Assembly (NCBI RefSeq): GCF_000003815.2
Contig: NC_049985.1
Coordinates: 19,899,893-19,963,892 of the forward strand
Source: Branchiostoma floridae
Lineage: Eukaryota > Chordata > Leptocardii > Amphioxiformes > Branchiostomatidae
Direction: 5' to 3'
Length of the DNA stretch: 64,000 nucleotides
Position 1 is the stretch's first letter. Each line of letters opens with the position of its first letter. The position numbers were made by a program, and so were the translations under genes. This document shows, piece after piece, positions 25,196 through 39,100 of this stretch. The notes beneath the pieces were generated by a model. It did no database searches and was not told the DNA's origin. It saw nothing but the letters and a program-made list of their open reading frames with translations.

Positions 25196-27195
25196 ATGAG
25201 GCGTGGCTTCAGGAAAGAAACACCTTTTCGACAGAAAGCACCACTCAAGATCATGATGACCGCTACTGCATGCCTTTAAGACGAACCCAAACAAAATTTG
25301 ACAATGCATCAATTAAATCTATCAAAGGATCAGATTTGCAAGTCATTGGTGAGATTCACATTTTAAAAATGTTCCTTTGTTTTCGTTTCTTTTCTTATTA
25401 CAAATGCGTGTAACACAATTCAATCTTACTCACACAGTTCAGTAATGGCTGATGAACTTTTGCAATAGTATTTTGTTTCGCTCTATGGATGGACATGTAT
25501 TGTTCAATTTAAATGTCATATGTTTGAGAGATGAAAACGCCTCTGCCCCTAAGCCGTTGCCAAAAGTTACACTCCAAGGGCTTCAGTCAGAGACCAGCTG
25601 CAGCATGTTGTAAAAAGCCCTAAGGGCTGACGTCAGAGTTGCGTTGCGCAGTAGAGGGCACAAAATGGGAATACAATTTGGATGTGATTTACAATCCTTG
25701 AAAATCCTTCTTTTCTTGAAAAATCTTGCCCAATCTGGAGACTTTTTGTGTTAGAAGGGACAGCTGTAGGGTCTAAGCTTTCCTGTTTGGGTCAAAATTT
25801 GTTCAGTTCAGCAGTTTAGCTGGTGTAAGAACAGGTTTTCGTCATAGGGTGCTACCGGTTGTATCAGGAGGGAACTGGGGTCAAAGGTGAGGTTCCTTTT
25901 ATAGAGCGAGCTTTTCTCGGAGAATGAGCAAACAACGCACTGTTTTCTTTCAGTAGCTATAGACTAGACCCAAGTGACTTTCTTGCAGAGAAAAAAAAAA
26001 TTAAGATTGAAATATGGGTTAGTACTTGAGGTAGCCTTTATTCAGTGTATTTTAACATGCTTTCCTATGGACAGCCCCAACTTTGACGATTCTGCTCTAT
26101 ATACATTCAAAAGCGCATGCACAAGTCAAAGGTAAAGCCCACTGGTTTGAAAACAGTGTTCTAAACCCTGCATTGTACAGGCCAAGACATTGCATCCCTC
26201 CGTTGATTTTTATAACAATATCAAAATAAAATACTTGTTTTGTTTATGTCTTAGGGGCCTTCACCTTTACCCATACATGCATGGTTGGATAGACAAAATT
26301 TGAAAAGGGTCTATGTCACGAAGGCTATGGATTGGATTGTTGTTTTTCCTCTCTTTGAAAAAAAGTGAACTATTGAAGAGCCTAGACAACTGTTGTCCGT
26401 TGCAAAATGTTTGAACGTGATATACGGATATTACTTCATAACATTTTAATTGTGGAACTTTTGAAACAGCCATAAAACAACAATATCTCATTTATGCGTA
26501 GAAACCACCATAGTGAATGCAATTATAGAGGTAAACAATTTTATTGAATGAAGTCTGAAGCAAGTTATTTCCAAATGATACATTTTTCCAAGTATATTAA
26601 ACTGATGTTGGATGATTCTAACATTTCATGTAAAAAAACTTCATGTCTAATTACATGTATACAATGCTCACATCCTCAGTGTGTTCTTTGTGCATGGTAT
26701 GCATTGTATGTGGTAAACATTGTACATTATTAATCTTAATAATAAACAATATTTTCAAAATGAGAACAATAATGTAATAGTGCTGTGTGGCCATTCTATG
26801 ACCTTGTGGTCTATGATATTGTCACAATGTGCCTTTTGAAGTCCTATTCTATATCATCTTTCTTTCTTTCTTCCTTCCTTTCTTGAAAGAAAGAAAGTTC
26901 CAGAAAAGGAAAGAAACAAACCCCAGTTCCCTCCTGATACACCTCTGTTAGCCCATTTGGCAACATTGTGTCCTATGACCTTGTGTTTTTTCTGTAACTT
27001 GTGATCTTGTGTTCCAAGACTTTGTGCTCATTGTCTTGTCACACTGTGACCTATGACCTGAATGTGTTCTGTCATCTTGTGTTATGACCTCATGACCTAA
27101 TGTGTAAACATGCCTATTCTGTGCTACCTTCTGTGGTGCTGTGTGACCTCTGGTAGCTCTTTGAACTTGCATCCTTTGACCTTGACTATACTGTG
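25196..27195. other. Convergent intergenic region, lectin 2 and Nup54
   Basis: Both genes end toward this interval. Possible poly(A) signals are AATAAA at about 26224 on + for lectin 2, and TTTATT (AATAAA on -) at about 26540 for Nup54. A 22-bp inverted pair, TATCAGGAGGGAACTGGGG (25862-25880) and its complement near 26922-26940, may bound a 1.08-kb inverted-repeat element. A CTTT/GAAA microsatellite hairpin is at 26868-26895. Confidence 0.4.
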
Positions 27196-30100
27196 CTATC
27201 TCCTATGGTGCTGTGTGACCTCGGCCAGCCCCTGTTCTATGACCTTGAGGTCCTCCATGTCGTCCTTGATGATGCCGATCAGGTGAGTCAGACCTTCCTG
27301 CTGCTGCTTCAGGTGCTGTGAAAATTCAGAAAAAATGTCTGATGAGGTACAAGTTGGAACATATTCCCAAGTAGTAAGAATAAGTGAAAAGTCAGATATT
27401 GTCTGATAAGGTACAAGTTGGCACATATTCCCTCGTAGTAAGAATAAGTGAAAATTCAGTTAATGTCTGATGACACAGGTACAAGTTGGAACATATTCCC
27501 AAGTAGTAAGAATAAGTGAAAAGTCAGATATTGTCTGATAAGGTACAAGTTGGCACATATTCCCTCGTAGTAAGAATAAGTGAAAATTCAGTTAATGTCT
27601 GATGACACAGGTACAAGTTGGAACATATTCCCAAGTAGTAAGAATAAGTGAAAAGTCAGATATTGTCTGATAAGGTACAAGTTGGAAAAAATAATCCCTT
27701 GGCTAGTAGTAAGAATAAGTGAAAATTCAGTTAATGTCTGATGAGGTACAAGTTGGAAAATAATCCCTAGAAGTAAGAATAAGTGAAATTCAGAAAAAAT
27801 GTCTGATGAGGTACAAGTAGGAAAAATAATCCCTAGTAGTAAGAATACTTTGTACATTTGTATGTGAAAATTCAGTTAATGTCTGATGAGGTACAAGTTT
27901 TGAATTTTCTAAAATTCTGTATGTTTTCTGTCTGTCGAGTGGTTCTCGAACACAGGATCTTTTCTTCCCTTGAATGTACAACTGTGGGACTAGAACCAAA
28001 GACCCTTGGTTGGCTTGTCTGTATCAGTGTATTGATCTCAGGATCTAAGTCCCCTTTAAATGGCTGGGTCCTTTCTTTCTTTTCTTAATCTATTAAAGTG
28101 AGTGTGTGAGTGACACAACATGACAGACATACATGTAATGGTAGCCTGAATGGCGTTGGCCCCTAGCCTCAACTTTTGGTACTAGAACCGATAAACCCTC
28201 GATTTCTGTGTACAAGACTAGAGCCTATATTCACTGGTTCATAGACCTCTGTGGGAATAGAACACATAACCTCAGTGTATGAGAGTTCTTTACTTTTTTT
28301 CTTTCTTGTCTGTACCTGTGGGGCTCAGGGGTCTAGCTGGTGTATTTTTAGCGCAATGGGCCACTATGCCATAATTTGTGACCACCATGCTAAAATAAGG
28401 ACCACTACACTAATTTTCAACATTTACTTCTTGAACAGTGTCAAGGAAATATGAAAAATTATGATATGCCAAATCAAATCAAATCAAATGTTATGTTAAC
28501 TGAGTTAAGTAACCTCAAGGGCAATTATTCATTACACTAAAATAAATCCTGGCTAGAACCCTGGGACCCTCTTGTGGATGGTTTTCTCTGTATGAGACAG
28601 TCCTGTATTAGTATATAGTTGTTCACATTGCCATACATTGTAACTGTTACAATTGTTGCGCAATAAAGTTATTCTGTATACGAGGGGTGATCAAGAAATT
28701 CTCGGCCTCACCCAGAAACAATAAGCACAACTCAACTTTTGAGGCACAGCTTCGTAGTATGAAGCTCTAATTAATATCCTCCAAATTTCAGACCACTGCA
28801 GACATTACTTTTCAGGCATTTGTTTGTGGCAAATCAGAAGGTAAGTGGCTCTAAAAGCAAGGATGATTTGTGATCAGACGTATGGGTCAAGTTCCCTATG
28901 CCGTAAATTCTTTGTCATCAAAATGTTTGATAATGATTCTCTTTCTATTTCAAGCAGAAAGCATTGGGTGCCAGACTTCCAGCAGCGCAAGTTATAGCGC
29001 ACATGTCAGGTCACAGCTCAATTGTCCTTCTCCCTTACCTAAAATTACTGGGTGTCACCTGCAAAGTAATGATCACAATAATTTCAATTTTGGTACACAT
29101 TCGTATAAGACTTTATACTAAGTCTTGTCATCTATTCTTCGAAATCAGAGATGTGCTTATTATTTCTGGGTGAGGCCGAGAACTTATTGATCACCCATCC
29201 ACGGTTCTCCCCAAAACTCTTTTGTATAGTGGAGGGGCTGACAAAAATAACCAGAACCAATGCTTTTCATGAAAATGGGTCCATTTTGCAATGACAGAGG
29301 GTGTCAAATGCTAGAAGTATGTCGTATTATAGTGATTCCTTTGTTGTGAAGTGGCAAAACGACTATTGTTTTGATCATCACCCATTCACATTAGTTTTTG
29401 CAGACAATGCCGACTGGAAAAGTGATGCCACTTGGTACAAAAATCTGTGAATTTTCAATAGTTTTAGCAAAACTAACCAAGAAAGTAGGGAAGAAACACT
29501 AAATTTCAAAAGTAGTATAGTGGAGCTGGACTAGGAGTATAGTGGAGGGCCTCCGTTATTCCATCCTCTGGGGAGGACTCTGCCCCTCGCAAGTGACTAG
29601 ATCCCGGGACCCCTGTTCCTCACCTGTCTGAGTTCCTCCTGCATGGTGGCCTCCATGCTGTATCTCTCCTCGGCCCGACCACTGGGCATCTGCTGCATCC
29701 GGATCTGGGACATCAGCTCATTCAGACGGCCCTGGGCAACAAAGGGTTAAACATTAGGGATTTAAAGGGGCCCAGGGCGATTATTTTCGTCTTTCCAAAT
29801 TCAATTTTCAAGTCATTTTTACATGCCGTAATGTTAAATAATACTATCTCATTGCATATCAAACTTCATTGAGCAAAGATGAGACGTCGTTGGGTGGTGA
29901 GAACTCACTGAAAATCTGAGCGCTGCACGTGCCATTATTCAAATTTTCGGAATGCATGCGAACATGATCGATGAGTCCTGAACGCTTCCGGAGATATCGT
30001 CACTTGATCGAATTGGGTTTTGATTTGCGAATGGGCAAATCAGATTCAATTCGCTCGGTGACCTCACTGGAAGGTACTGACGGGAAACCATTAGTGGCTT

Positions 30101-33100
30101 GACCCTGTGCTGATCTTTTGAATGACCTAATAAATCAAAGGGGTCCATTTGCGGCATGTTTGTTCATCCTTTTAAACGCTGAAAGTACGAAATAATGATA
30201 CAAATGTGGTAGTAAGGTGAAGAAAATGTCAATATTGTACGGATTGTCTCATCCAGAATAAGGCAGCTCTAAAAATCGCTCTGGGCCCCTTTAACCAATC
30301 CCAAGCTAGGACAGCCATAAACTATATGATACCAGTTAACATACAATGTAGATGAGTTACTGTTCTGAGACTTATCAATCATGATATAATGTACTTTAAT
30401 TCTGCTCTCTATGATTTTATCATAAACCAATTACTGTATTACTATTACTAAAAGGCTTGGCAAATAGTTTTTCAGCATTTGCCAAGCAAATGCAGCATAC
30501 TCCACCCTTCTCCCATCCAATGCAAAAATGAGCATTTAAATATTCCATAGTCTCCCTTTGCAAAATTGAAATTCACATGTAATACCATACATAATGGACT
30601 AATATCTTGAAGGATAAAAACCCTGAGGGTGTTATAACTCACTCTACCCTTGTACCAAATTTCATGCCAATTGGCTAAAAAAAAATGACAGTAGGAGACA
30701 AGACAGAAAAATTAATATATTTCAACCCATGCCTTTTCTTAAACAGCTCCCTGTCCATGAGAGATTTTGTACATATTGCTCAATGAATGCAGTGGAAAAT
30801 GAAACACATTTCATCAGTCAGTGTACCCACTATGAAACCGAAAGAAACACACTATTTCAAACAGTTGTCACTATTTCACCAAGATTTTACCATCTAAGTG
30901 ATCGCCAAATGACTATATTTCTACTAAAAGCGCAAAATCCCACCATCATACAGAACGTGGGACAGTTCATTAACCACTGCCTTCAAAGAAGAAGTCAAAC
31001 CCGACAATATTATTCATCATCATGTAGTTGATTAGACACTAGTTTTATGTACCACTCTGTATTTACTTCCCTTAGTTCATGAGATTGTACATGCAATTAG
31101 GGACCTACGATATTTATTGGGGGGGAGGGCTGGTGCGTTGGAAGTCCGATCAAAAAAATTTTTCATGGCCCTCCCCCCCATCTGAAAAAAAATTAACATG
31201 ACCCTCCCCCTCCACCGAAAAAAAATCAACATGGCCCTCCCCCCCGACAGGCATCATTAAAAGGGTAGAAAAACAACCGATAGACGTCAGGGCACAAGGG
31301 CGCCCGGCGTCCAACTGGTATAGCCAGTGTTCTTGCCAGGATTTTTTCACAGCGTCAGGGCAGGGCTAGGGGTCCGGGGGCTTGCTCCCCCGGGAAAATT
31401 TGGATTTTCAAACCCTCTAAAACAGAATTTCCTGCAATTTGAGAGGAAAATTATGCCCTTGAGATTGGATGCCGTTTGCCTTTTTCACGCCCGTTCCTTA
31501 GTAATCGACGTCCGCCCTCTCCCCAAAAATACGTTATAACTTTATTATTAAAGCACGGGGAATCAGCCGTCCGTGATCTGGCCCGGGTATTATTTGTCCA
31601 GTCATGTCTATATGAAAATTTTGGGTTATTGATGCTTCCAAACAGGGCTCTAGCCAGTGAGTTTGTCAGCCCATGAAAAAATCCTGCCAATTTTTTTCCG
31701 GCATTGAATAAAAAAATGTCTACCTCGTGCGATCGATGTTGCGCCCTCCCGCATCAAATACTAGTAGTTTTTCCAGAGGATAGAATAACGGCGCCATCAC
31801 AGCTTGTGTTTTTTTTTTTAATTTTTGCCCTATGATTTTACTCAAATTAATTAAATTGGTCGGGTTTTACACGGGCGGGCGTTTGTCTCCTGCGACCTCA
31901 GGTAACCCCATTTTCGGCATGAAATATTTGCCGGCTGGATTTCTTTTTTACATAGACCAAGAACGTTATACATTATACGAAGGAGGGCGATCTGCTGCGT
32001 CTTTGGCATTGATCAGTGCCGGTGTAGCCTTCAAGGAGTAGCCAGAAAAGACGTCCGAACGTGCTGGGCGCTGCAATCGACCATCCGTCTGGGGAGGGGG
32101 GCGTGCCGCGCCATGTGCCACTGAGTGCACAGCCGACTCGATCGACGCTTGACAACAATGTTGCGGGCCCTTTTCCGCTGCAAATTTTACCCTTTTGAAA
32201 CAAAAGAAATGTTGTAAATAAAAAATAAAGTTTATAGTTTTGGATTCTTTGGATGCGACGTGGGGTGTGTCGCACATGGGTTCGCAAGTTGTAAAACGTG
32301 CCGCGCTCCGCCCCATGCCCCAGACAACCGGGATGACCGGGAAGTGAACAATTTGAAGTATAAATTGTAAAGGTAGTATTCGTTCTTATAAAGATAGATT
32401 TTTAAAAAGATTCCTGATACATTTTGTACACTGGTGGTACAGGTCAGCCTTTCTTTCAAATTTTTTATGGACACACTCAGCCGAGCGGAGTGCGTCCTTC
32501 CAGAAGTCCGAAGACGGAATGACGTATGATTGGCAGGAACGCTGGTCCGGGGCAGTGCCACTTTTGGGGGGACATAGGGGGGCGAAGCCCCTCGGAAGCT
32601 CTTGCATTTTAGGCTATTCAGGAGGCTTATTTTATCAGTTTTAGGGCCATGTCAAGATATAAAAACTAAAAATAGTTTGAACTATTCTTTAAAAAAAATT
32701 AACATGGCCCTCCCCCTATCTAAAAAAAAATTAACATGGCCCTCCCCCCACCTCAAAAAAATTTAACATGGCCCTCCCCCCCTAACGCACCAGCCCTCCC
32801 CCCCTGATAAATATCGTACAGTCCCTTAGACCTCGGGCATGACTTTGCACATAAACAACTACTATAATTTAACTTAAGCGTGGGTGAAATATAACAAGTA
32901 CTGCTACTACAGTACAAAACAACTATCAGTGACAAAGCACAGAATTCAGAATAAACTACATTGACTTTTCTTGGCCAAGACAACTTTAATTTATACCAAT
33001 TGTATGTTATTCAATTGTTACTTTATTGTAGAGTGGAATTTGTTATCACCAAGTACAGTAGGGGAATCTTCTCTGTGTAGTTTTAAAGAACACTTGCAGA

Positions 33101-36100
33101 TAGATGTGCAAAAGTTAGGTGTGACAGGTCGTTTGGTGTAATATAACCAGCTGCTGCCGCGCCGCGTGCCTGCGAAGCTGGTGTGCTACACTGAAGAGCG
33201 GTTATACCGGCTATATAGATACAGATACATGTAATAGATATTCCTCCTTTTCATACAAAATATGCTGACAGGACAGAGAAAACAGGAAAATTAAATGTGC
33301 TGACAGTTTCTCAAGGACAAACTTCACGTATACGTACAGAGAAGTCATGCACAACTTTGTATGGTGCAGTTTTACCTTGAACTGCATGGGGGCATTAAGT
33401 TCCACCTGTATGGCCTCCAGCTGCACCCGAAGCTGCTCCTCATCAGCCTGGATGGCATAGCCACTCTTCCGGTACGCCTCCTGGCGGATTAACACCTGAA
33501 GTGCAGGCCAATAGGTCCACATGTTGAAAGTATCAAACAATACAAAAAATACAGATCAATACTGTTCATAATCCTCTCAGAAATTTGAAGAAAATTCGAA
33601 ATATGACATATTTCGCTTTTCACCTCGAGCGACCTGTGTGACAACTCCTGCAGCTTTCTTCTGTACTGTTGGATCTTAGACTGCATGGTGGACATGTTAC
33701 CCTGGATCCCGGTAATGTTGCCTGCTATTGCCTATGGGGAAACATACACTGAAGATGTTACCCTGAATCCACAAATGTTACATACACAAACAGAAACTTT
33801 TGTTTCGAATTTATTTCAAAAGAAATGAAAAATAGTTTGTTTTCATCTCTTGCCTCTGGAATTAAAGTAGCCCTAAACTCAAGAATAGACTGTTATTTTT
33901 TTATAGATATCTATTTTAGGAAGTAAAACACGCATGCTACTTCAAATTATACGATAACGTACCCTCTATAGATACATCATAAGTAATCTCAAGCTACACA
34001 TGTATGGCAAAAGTCTGGTTACAAAACCAATTGGAGGGGTAATGTTATATTACACCAAAGGCCCCTCATGTAAGCTGAAAATATTCATAATGGAGGAATT
34101 GTCTATACATATAGGCAGGGCTCGAAATTCATTTTTGGGATTAGGTGCACTGGTGCACCCAGCTTAAAAAATTGGGTGCACCAAAATTTTTTTGGGTGCA
34201 CCACTTAAATTTAAGTAGAATGTCAAAAAAACCTAATAACAAAACTTAGTTACAAGCTATCAAATTCTTAAACAAGTAACATGATATTTTTATTATCTTT
34301 CTAACATTTAGATGTTAAGAATATGATACTAGTATACTTGATACCTTTCCATAAATAAACCTAAAAAAATATTTGGGTACACCCTGTGCACCCACTGAAA
34401 AAAATTGGGTGCACAGTTCCAATTTTGGGTGCACCTGGGTGCACATGCACCCAGTATTTCGAGCCCTGTATAGGAAATGCTTTGTTAGGGTCTGCATGGG
34501 TTTAGTGAGTTATCAAAACATAGCATGCTCATTGATAGATTATCTATTGGAAAATAACGCTCTCTTCTGGAGTTTAGTACCCCTTTAAAGTTACACTTGG
34601 GGTGTCTGCAACTTAGTTTTGCTCTACTTGCAGTATTTGTGCTACATGTAACTGCTCCACTGCAAATTCATGACATCACAAATAAGCATTTTGATTAAAT
34701 ATCACTACTGTACATAGAACACTGTCTTGCATTCCTCTCCTACCCCTACATTCATGAAAAAAATAAATAATTTTTTAGTACTCACATCCAGCCGTCCTTG
34801 GTGCTGTTTTGTCTGGTACTCCTGTAACTTGAGTCTGCGATGAAGCTCACCAAACCCGATCATGGGCACCGGGATCAGTCTGAGGGACAGTCAACAGTTG
34901 TCAAACAACCCGTAAATAGCTTCATCAGGTTCGTAGATCAATTAAACAAAGTCTACTTGCAACCTTCCTTCAATTCTTCAGGGAGTGTTTTGACAACCAT
35001 GCATATGTCGCCTTCATCACTACAAAATGAAACAAATGTTATCAGTACTATATGAACTAGACAGATTCAGTGCAATCTGAACTTAATCTATTGTATTGTA
35101 ACAATGTGTTTATTATAGTAGAAGCCGTTCAATTGCACGGCCTATTTGGCAGTAAATTTCGTGCAATTATTCGGATGGTGCAGTAATGCGAAGCTATCTA
35201 GGTTGACCGCACCGGTTTGGGATCTTGGGATTCTGTGCAATTAACAGAAGTGTGCGTTAATCCGTTGTGCAATTAACTGGCTTCTACTGTACTTGGTCAA
35301 GTTCAGATTGCACTGACTATGTCTAGTTCATATAGAACCGATAGTACAAAATGTATTTGTTTCATTTTGTACAGACGGTCATCGAAACGTTTACTGAGGA
35401 ATTAAAGGAAGGTTGTGCAACCAAGAAGAATTTGTTCAATTGATCATCAATCAAGTTCAAGCACGCCAGGTTTCATCCTTTAATCACGATGCTCTAGAAT
35501 TTTTTAACAGGTTTTGGACAGAACTAACCATTAACAATGATCCGAGACAGCCTTTTCCACAACAATACAGCTGAATTTTCCGCATCACATGCGTGACTAA
35601 TCCAAAAATGCCCTTAGTTTGCAATCATATGACGATCATACAATGCCTGTTACAGTGCCCTAACGTAAAAAAAAGGTAAAGACATATCTTTACGAAGGTA
35701 AAACCTTTGGTTATACAGTATGTATCATATTAGCAGTACCCATCTTCGTTTCCACAATACCTAGCTTCATGGCTAGTCCACTGGTATATTGTTTGGTTGT
35801 GTGAAATGGTCATGAAATTGCAAGCTGCCTTTCTAAAACATTTAGGTACAATTATTATAAACTATGCCCTATCTTCCCTGTCAATTGAACATGTTACAAT
35901 CTTTAACAAATTAAAGGACCACATAAAAAATACAATTTTAGGTACAATTATCACAAACCATGCCCTATCTTCCCTGTCAATTGAACATGTTACAATCTTT
36001 AACAAAAGGACTACATACAAAATACAATATGGCGTATTCCTTATCACCCACGGTACCAGCCATAGGAAGGATTGCTCGATGGCTAAAAGTCAATCCAACA

Positions 36101-39100
36101 TTGGGAGGGTTGGGACCAAGGGTGATGAGGAAAATACTATGTTGTATTTTACTTCTGGCATACTAACCAGACAAAACACACATTTTACTTGAAAAGCAAA
36201 AGAGGTTGAGAAAGAGGTTGAGAAAATTTGGTGTTATCGAGAAAAAGACATTGAAACAACAGCAATTCCAATGTCCCAATTTGGTGAATTTTTGTCTGTC
36301 TGATTTTATCAAATCTAATTGAAGCGTGAATGATATTATTATCACCCCATGTGATATATTATTGCCCAGGTAGGACATAAATGTACAATTATATTCTAGA
36401 GGAGTCAACAATGTACCCACCTTTGAGGATCCGGGTTATCCTTTTTGGCCTGCTCCCATATTAGAGGATCAATACCTGGAGAATAAAGATAACTATATCC
36501 AGAATCGATGGAATTTAGCATGACACACATTTGTTTAGTCGTTTCATGAGCCCCGCTACTAGTTTGAACATACAAACTTATTACCTTTCTTATCCCTGAA
36601 TCAAATGTACTCACACCACTTGAAATGTATTCGTTCATAGCTCTATCCCATGGTGGCAGCATTTTACTTGAAAAGCAAAAGAGGTTGAGAAAATTTGGTG
36701 TTATCGAAAAAAGACATTGAAACGACAGCAATTCCAATGTCCCAATCTGGTAAATGCTTGTCTGTTTGATTTATCTAATTGAAGCAGGGCTCCAGCAACA
36801 TCCATTTTTCCGTCAATTGACGGAAATTTGCTGCGTGTGACGTAAAAGTTTTTAAACCAATCCGTCAACCTTGACCGACATAAATTCTTGGTGGAAGCTA
36901 CAGGCGGCTTGGGGATGCTGTCCACGGTCGGAAAGCCACACACTGTTTGTCTTGCTATTTATGACTTAAGGTGTCGGCGCTCTTTCGCATACGATCTCAT
37001 TAAAAACCAGTTGTCATGCAATTAAGTTCTATCTATCATACTTTCAACAGTCATGGAAACGCTCCCCCTAGTGAATTACAGTGGAACCTCACCTGCAGGA
37101 GGGGTATCAGTCAGCTGTTTGATCTGTGCAGCTGTGAGGGTTGTCTTGGCGACCATGTTGACCACGCCCAGCTGTGTGAGCTGCGTCTTGACGTGGTTCT
37201 GGTTCAGGAAGTTGAAGAGTTCCGAAGCAGCGATCCTCCGAGACGTGCCGTTGGGATTACGCTCGATGATGTATATGATGACCTCTGACCTAGACAATAG
37301 AATATGGTATAAAAATCGTCTTGTTTACTCTTTACAGATAGAAACCACTGCCTATGCATACAAACTACTGTCCACACATAAAAACTGCTGTCCACACATA
37401 CAAACTACTGCTCACACATACAAACTATTGTCCACACATAAACTACACACACACAAACTATTGTCCACATATACATGTACAAACTATTGTCCAGACATAC
37501 AAACTACTGTCCACACATACAAACTATTGTCCAGACATACAAACTACTGTCCACACATACAAACTATTGTCCACACATACAAAATACTGTCCACACATAC
37601 AAACTACTGTCCACACATACAAACTACTGTCCACACATACAAACTACTGTCCACACATACATGTACATGTACAAACTACTGTCCACATATACAAACTTAC
37701 TTGTCTCCAGGCAAAGGCCTGACACTCTCCACATTAACACTCTGAGTGGGTTTACTACGCAACTACTGTCCACACATACAAACTACTGTCCACACATACA
37801 AACTACTGTCCACACATACAAACTACTGTCCACACATACAAACTTACTTGTCTCCAGGCAGAGGCCTGACACTCTCCACATTAACACTGTGAGTGGGTTT
37901 ACTACGTAACTACTGTCCACACATACAAACTAACGTCCACACATACAAACTACTGTCCACACATATAAACTTACTTGTCTCCAGGCAGAGGCCTGACACT
38001 CTCCACATTAACACTGTGAGTGGGTTTACTGCCCAGGATCTTGTGCAGAGTCTCGACCAACTGCTGCTGAGCGTTCCTCACATCCTGGTCCTTCTTGTTG
38101 AAGTCCAGCGCCACCAGACCGTCCTCGTCACGCGCCGAGGGGATACAGCTGTAACCTACGGCCTGGCGAGAAAAAAAAGGTTTATTCCACAGACAGTTTA
38201 TTTCACAATAGCAAGGAAAATGTGTGTTTTCAATTCACAGTTGAAATACTGTAAATGCATTTAAGTTCGCGGGGATTTAATTTCGCGGTAGCGGGAGAAA
38301 GGACTTTTTGCGGTGGTTTTAAGTTCGCGGTAACACCGTACACTGCAGTCTGATACCATAATAGAAAAATGTTCGCGGTGTACTTAAGTTTGCGGTGAAG
38401 TGTTCACCGCAAAAACCGCGAACATAAATCCACCGCGAACATTTCTGCGTTTACAGTAATACAATGTACATGTAGTACGGTAGTAACGAAATAAAAACTT
38501 TTTTTATTTTGTGTGGTTAAGAGGTTAATATGCAACATCCCTTGTTTTTCTACCATGAAAATTTTGCACATTATTGTAGATATGCAAAGAATTAATTTTC
38601 CTTTGAATTTAGCAAATTTAGAGATACACTCATTTGGTCTTATCCTTACCCTCCAGTTACCTATTTTATTACCTATCTAAAATAATTCTCTGGAAGAAAC
38701 CGGAGCTAGATTGAAGGGTGTGCAGCATCCAATTAAAATATGAAATGCACTGAAACATAAAAATGTTATTCTTGAAATTGCATTTACTAGTAAGGGCGTG
38801 CAGCCTCCAATTGAAAAATAGAATAAACTGGCGTGTGCCCCTACAAGGCCACACCAATCTAATTTGTTGGTTCTCGGATTTCCCGACCCATTTTTTTCCG
38901 ATTTGGAAAACAAAACAATTTAGTCCCAAGAAAAATAATATAGGTTTTGCTATTGCAGACCTTTAAAAAAATCCCCATTCCAGGGGCACATACTGCTGAT
39001 AAACCTATCAGAGCGCTTATTTGCAGTCACATGATCAGAATAGTGGTATAAAATCAATGGAAGAGATTCATTGGATAAATCATACCATGAAACGCTGAAA

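Noticed and set aside
28870-29173. Transposase ORF inside the mariner-type relic
   Set aside because: Two overlapping short ORFs without a DDE/D motif or helix-turn-helix that I can identify.
34840-35055. 71-aa ORF overlapping Nup54 exon 9
   Set aside because: Antisense of exon 9 plus an inverted-repeat element arm.
37053-38264. ORFs of 122-230 aa rich in NYCPHIQT
   Set aside because: They read through a 20-bp intronic minisatellite and antisense Nup54 exon sequence.
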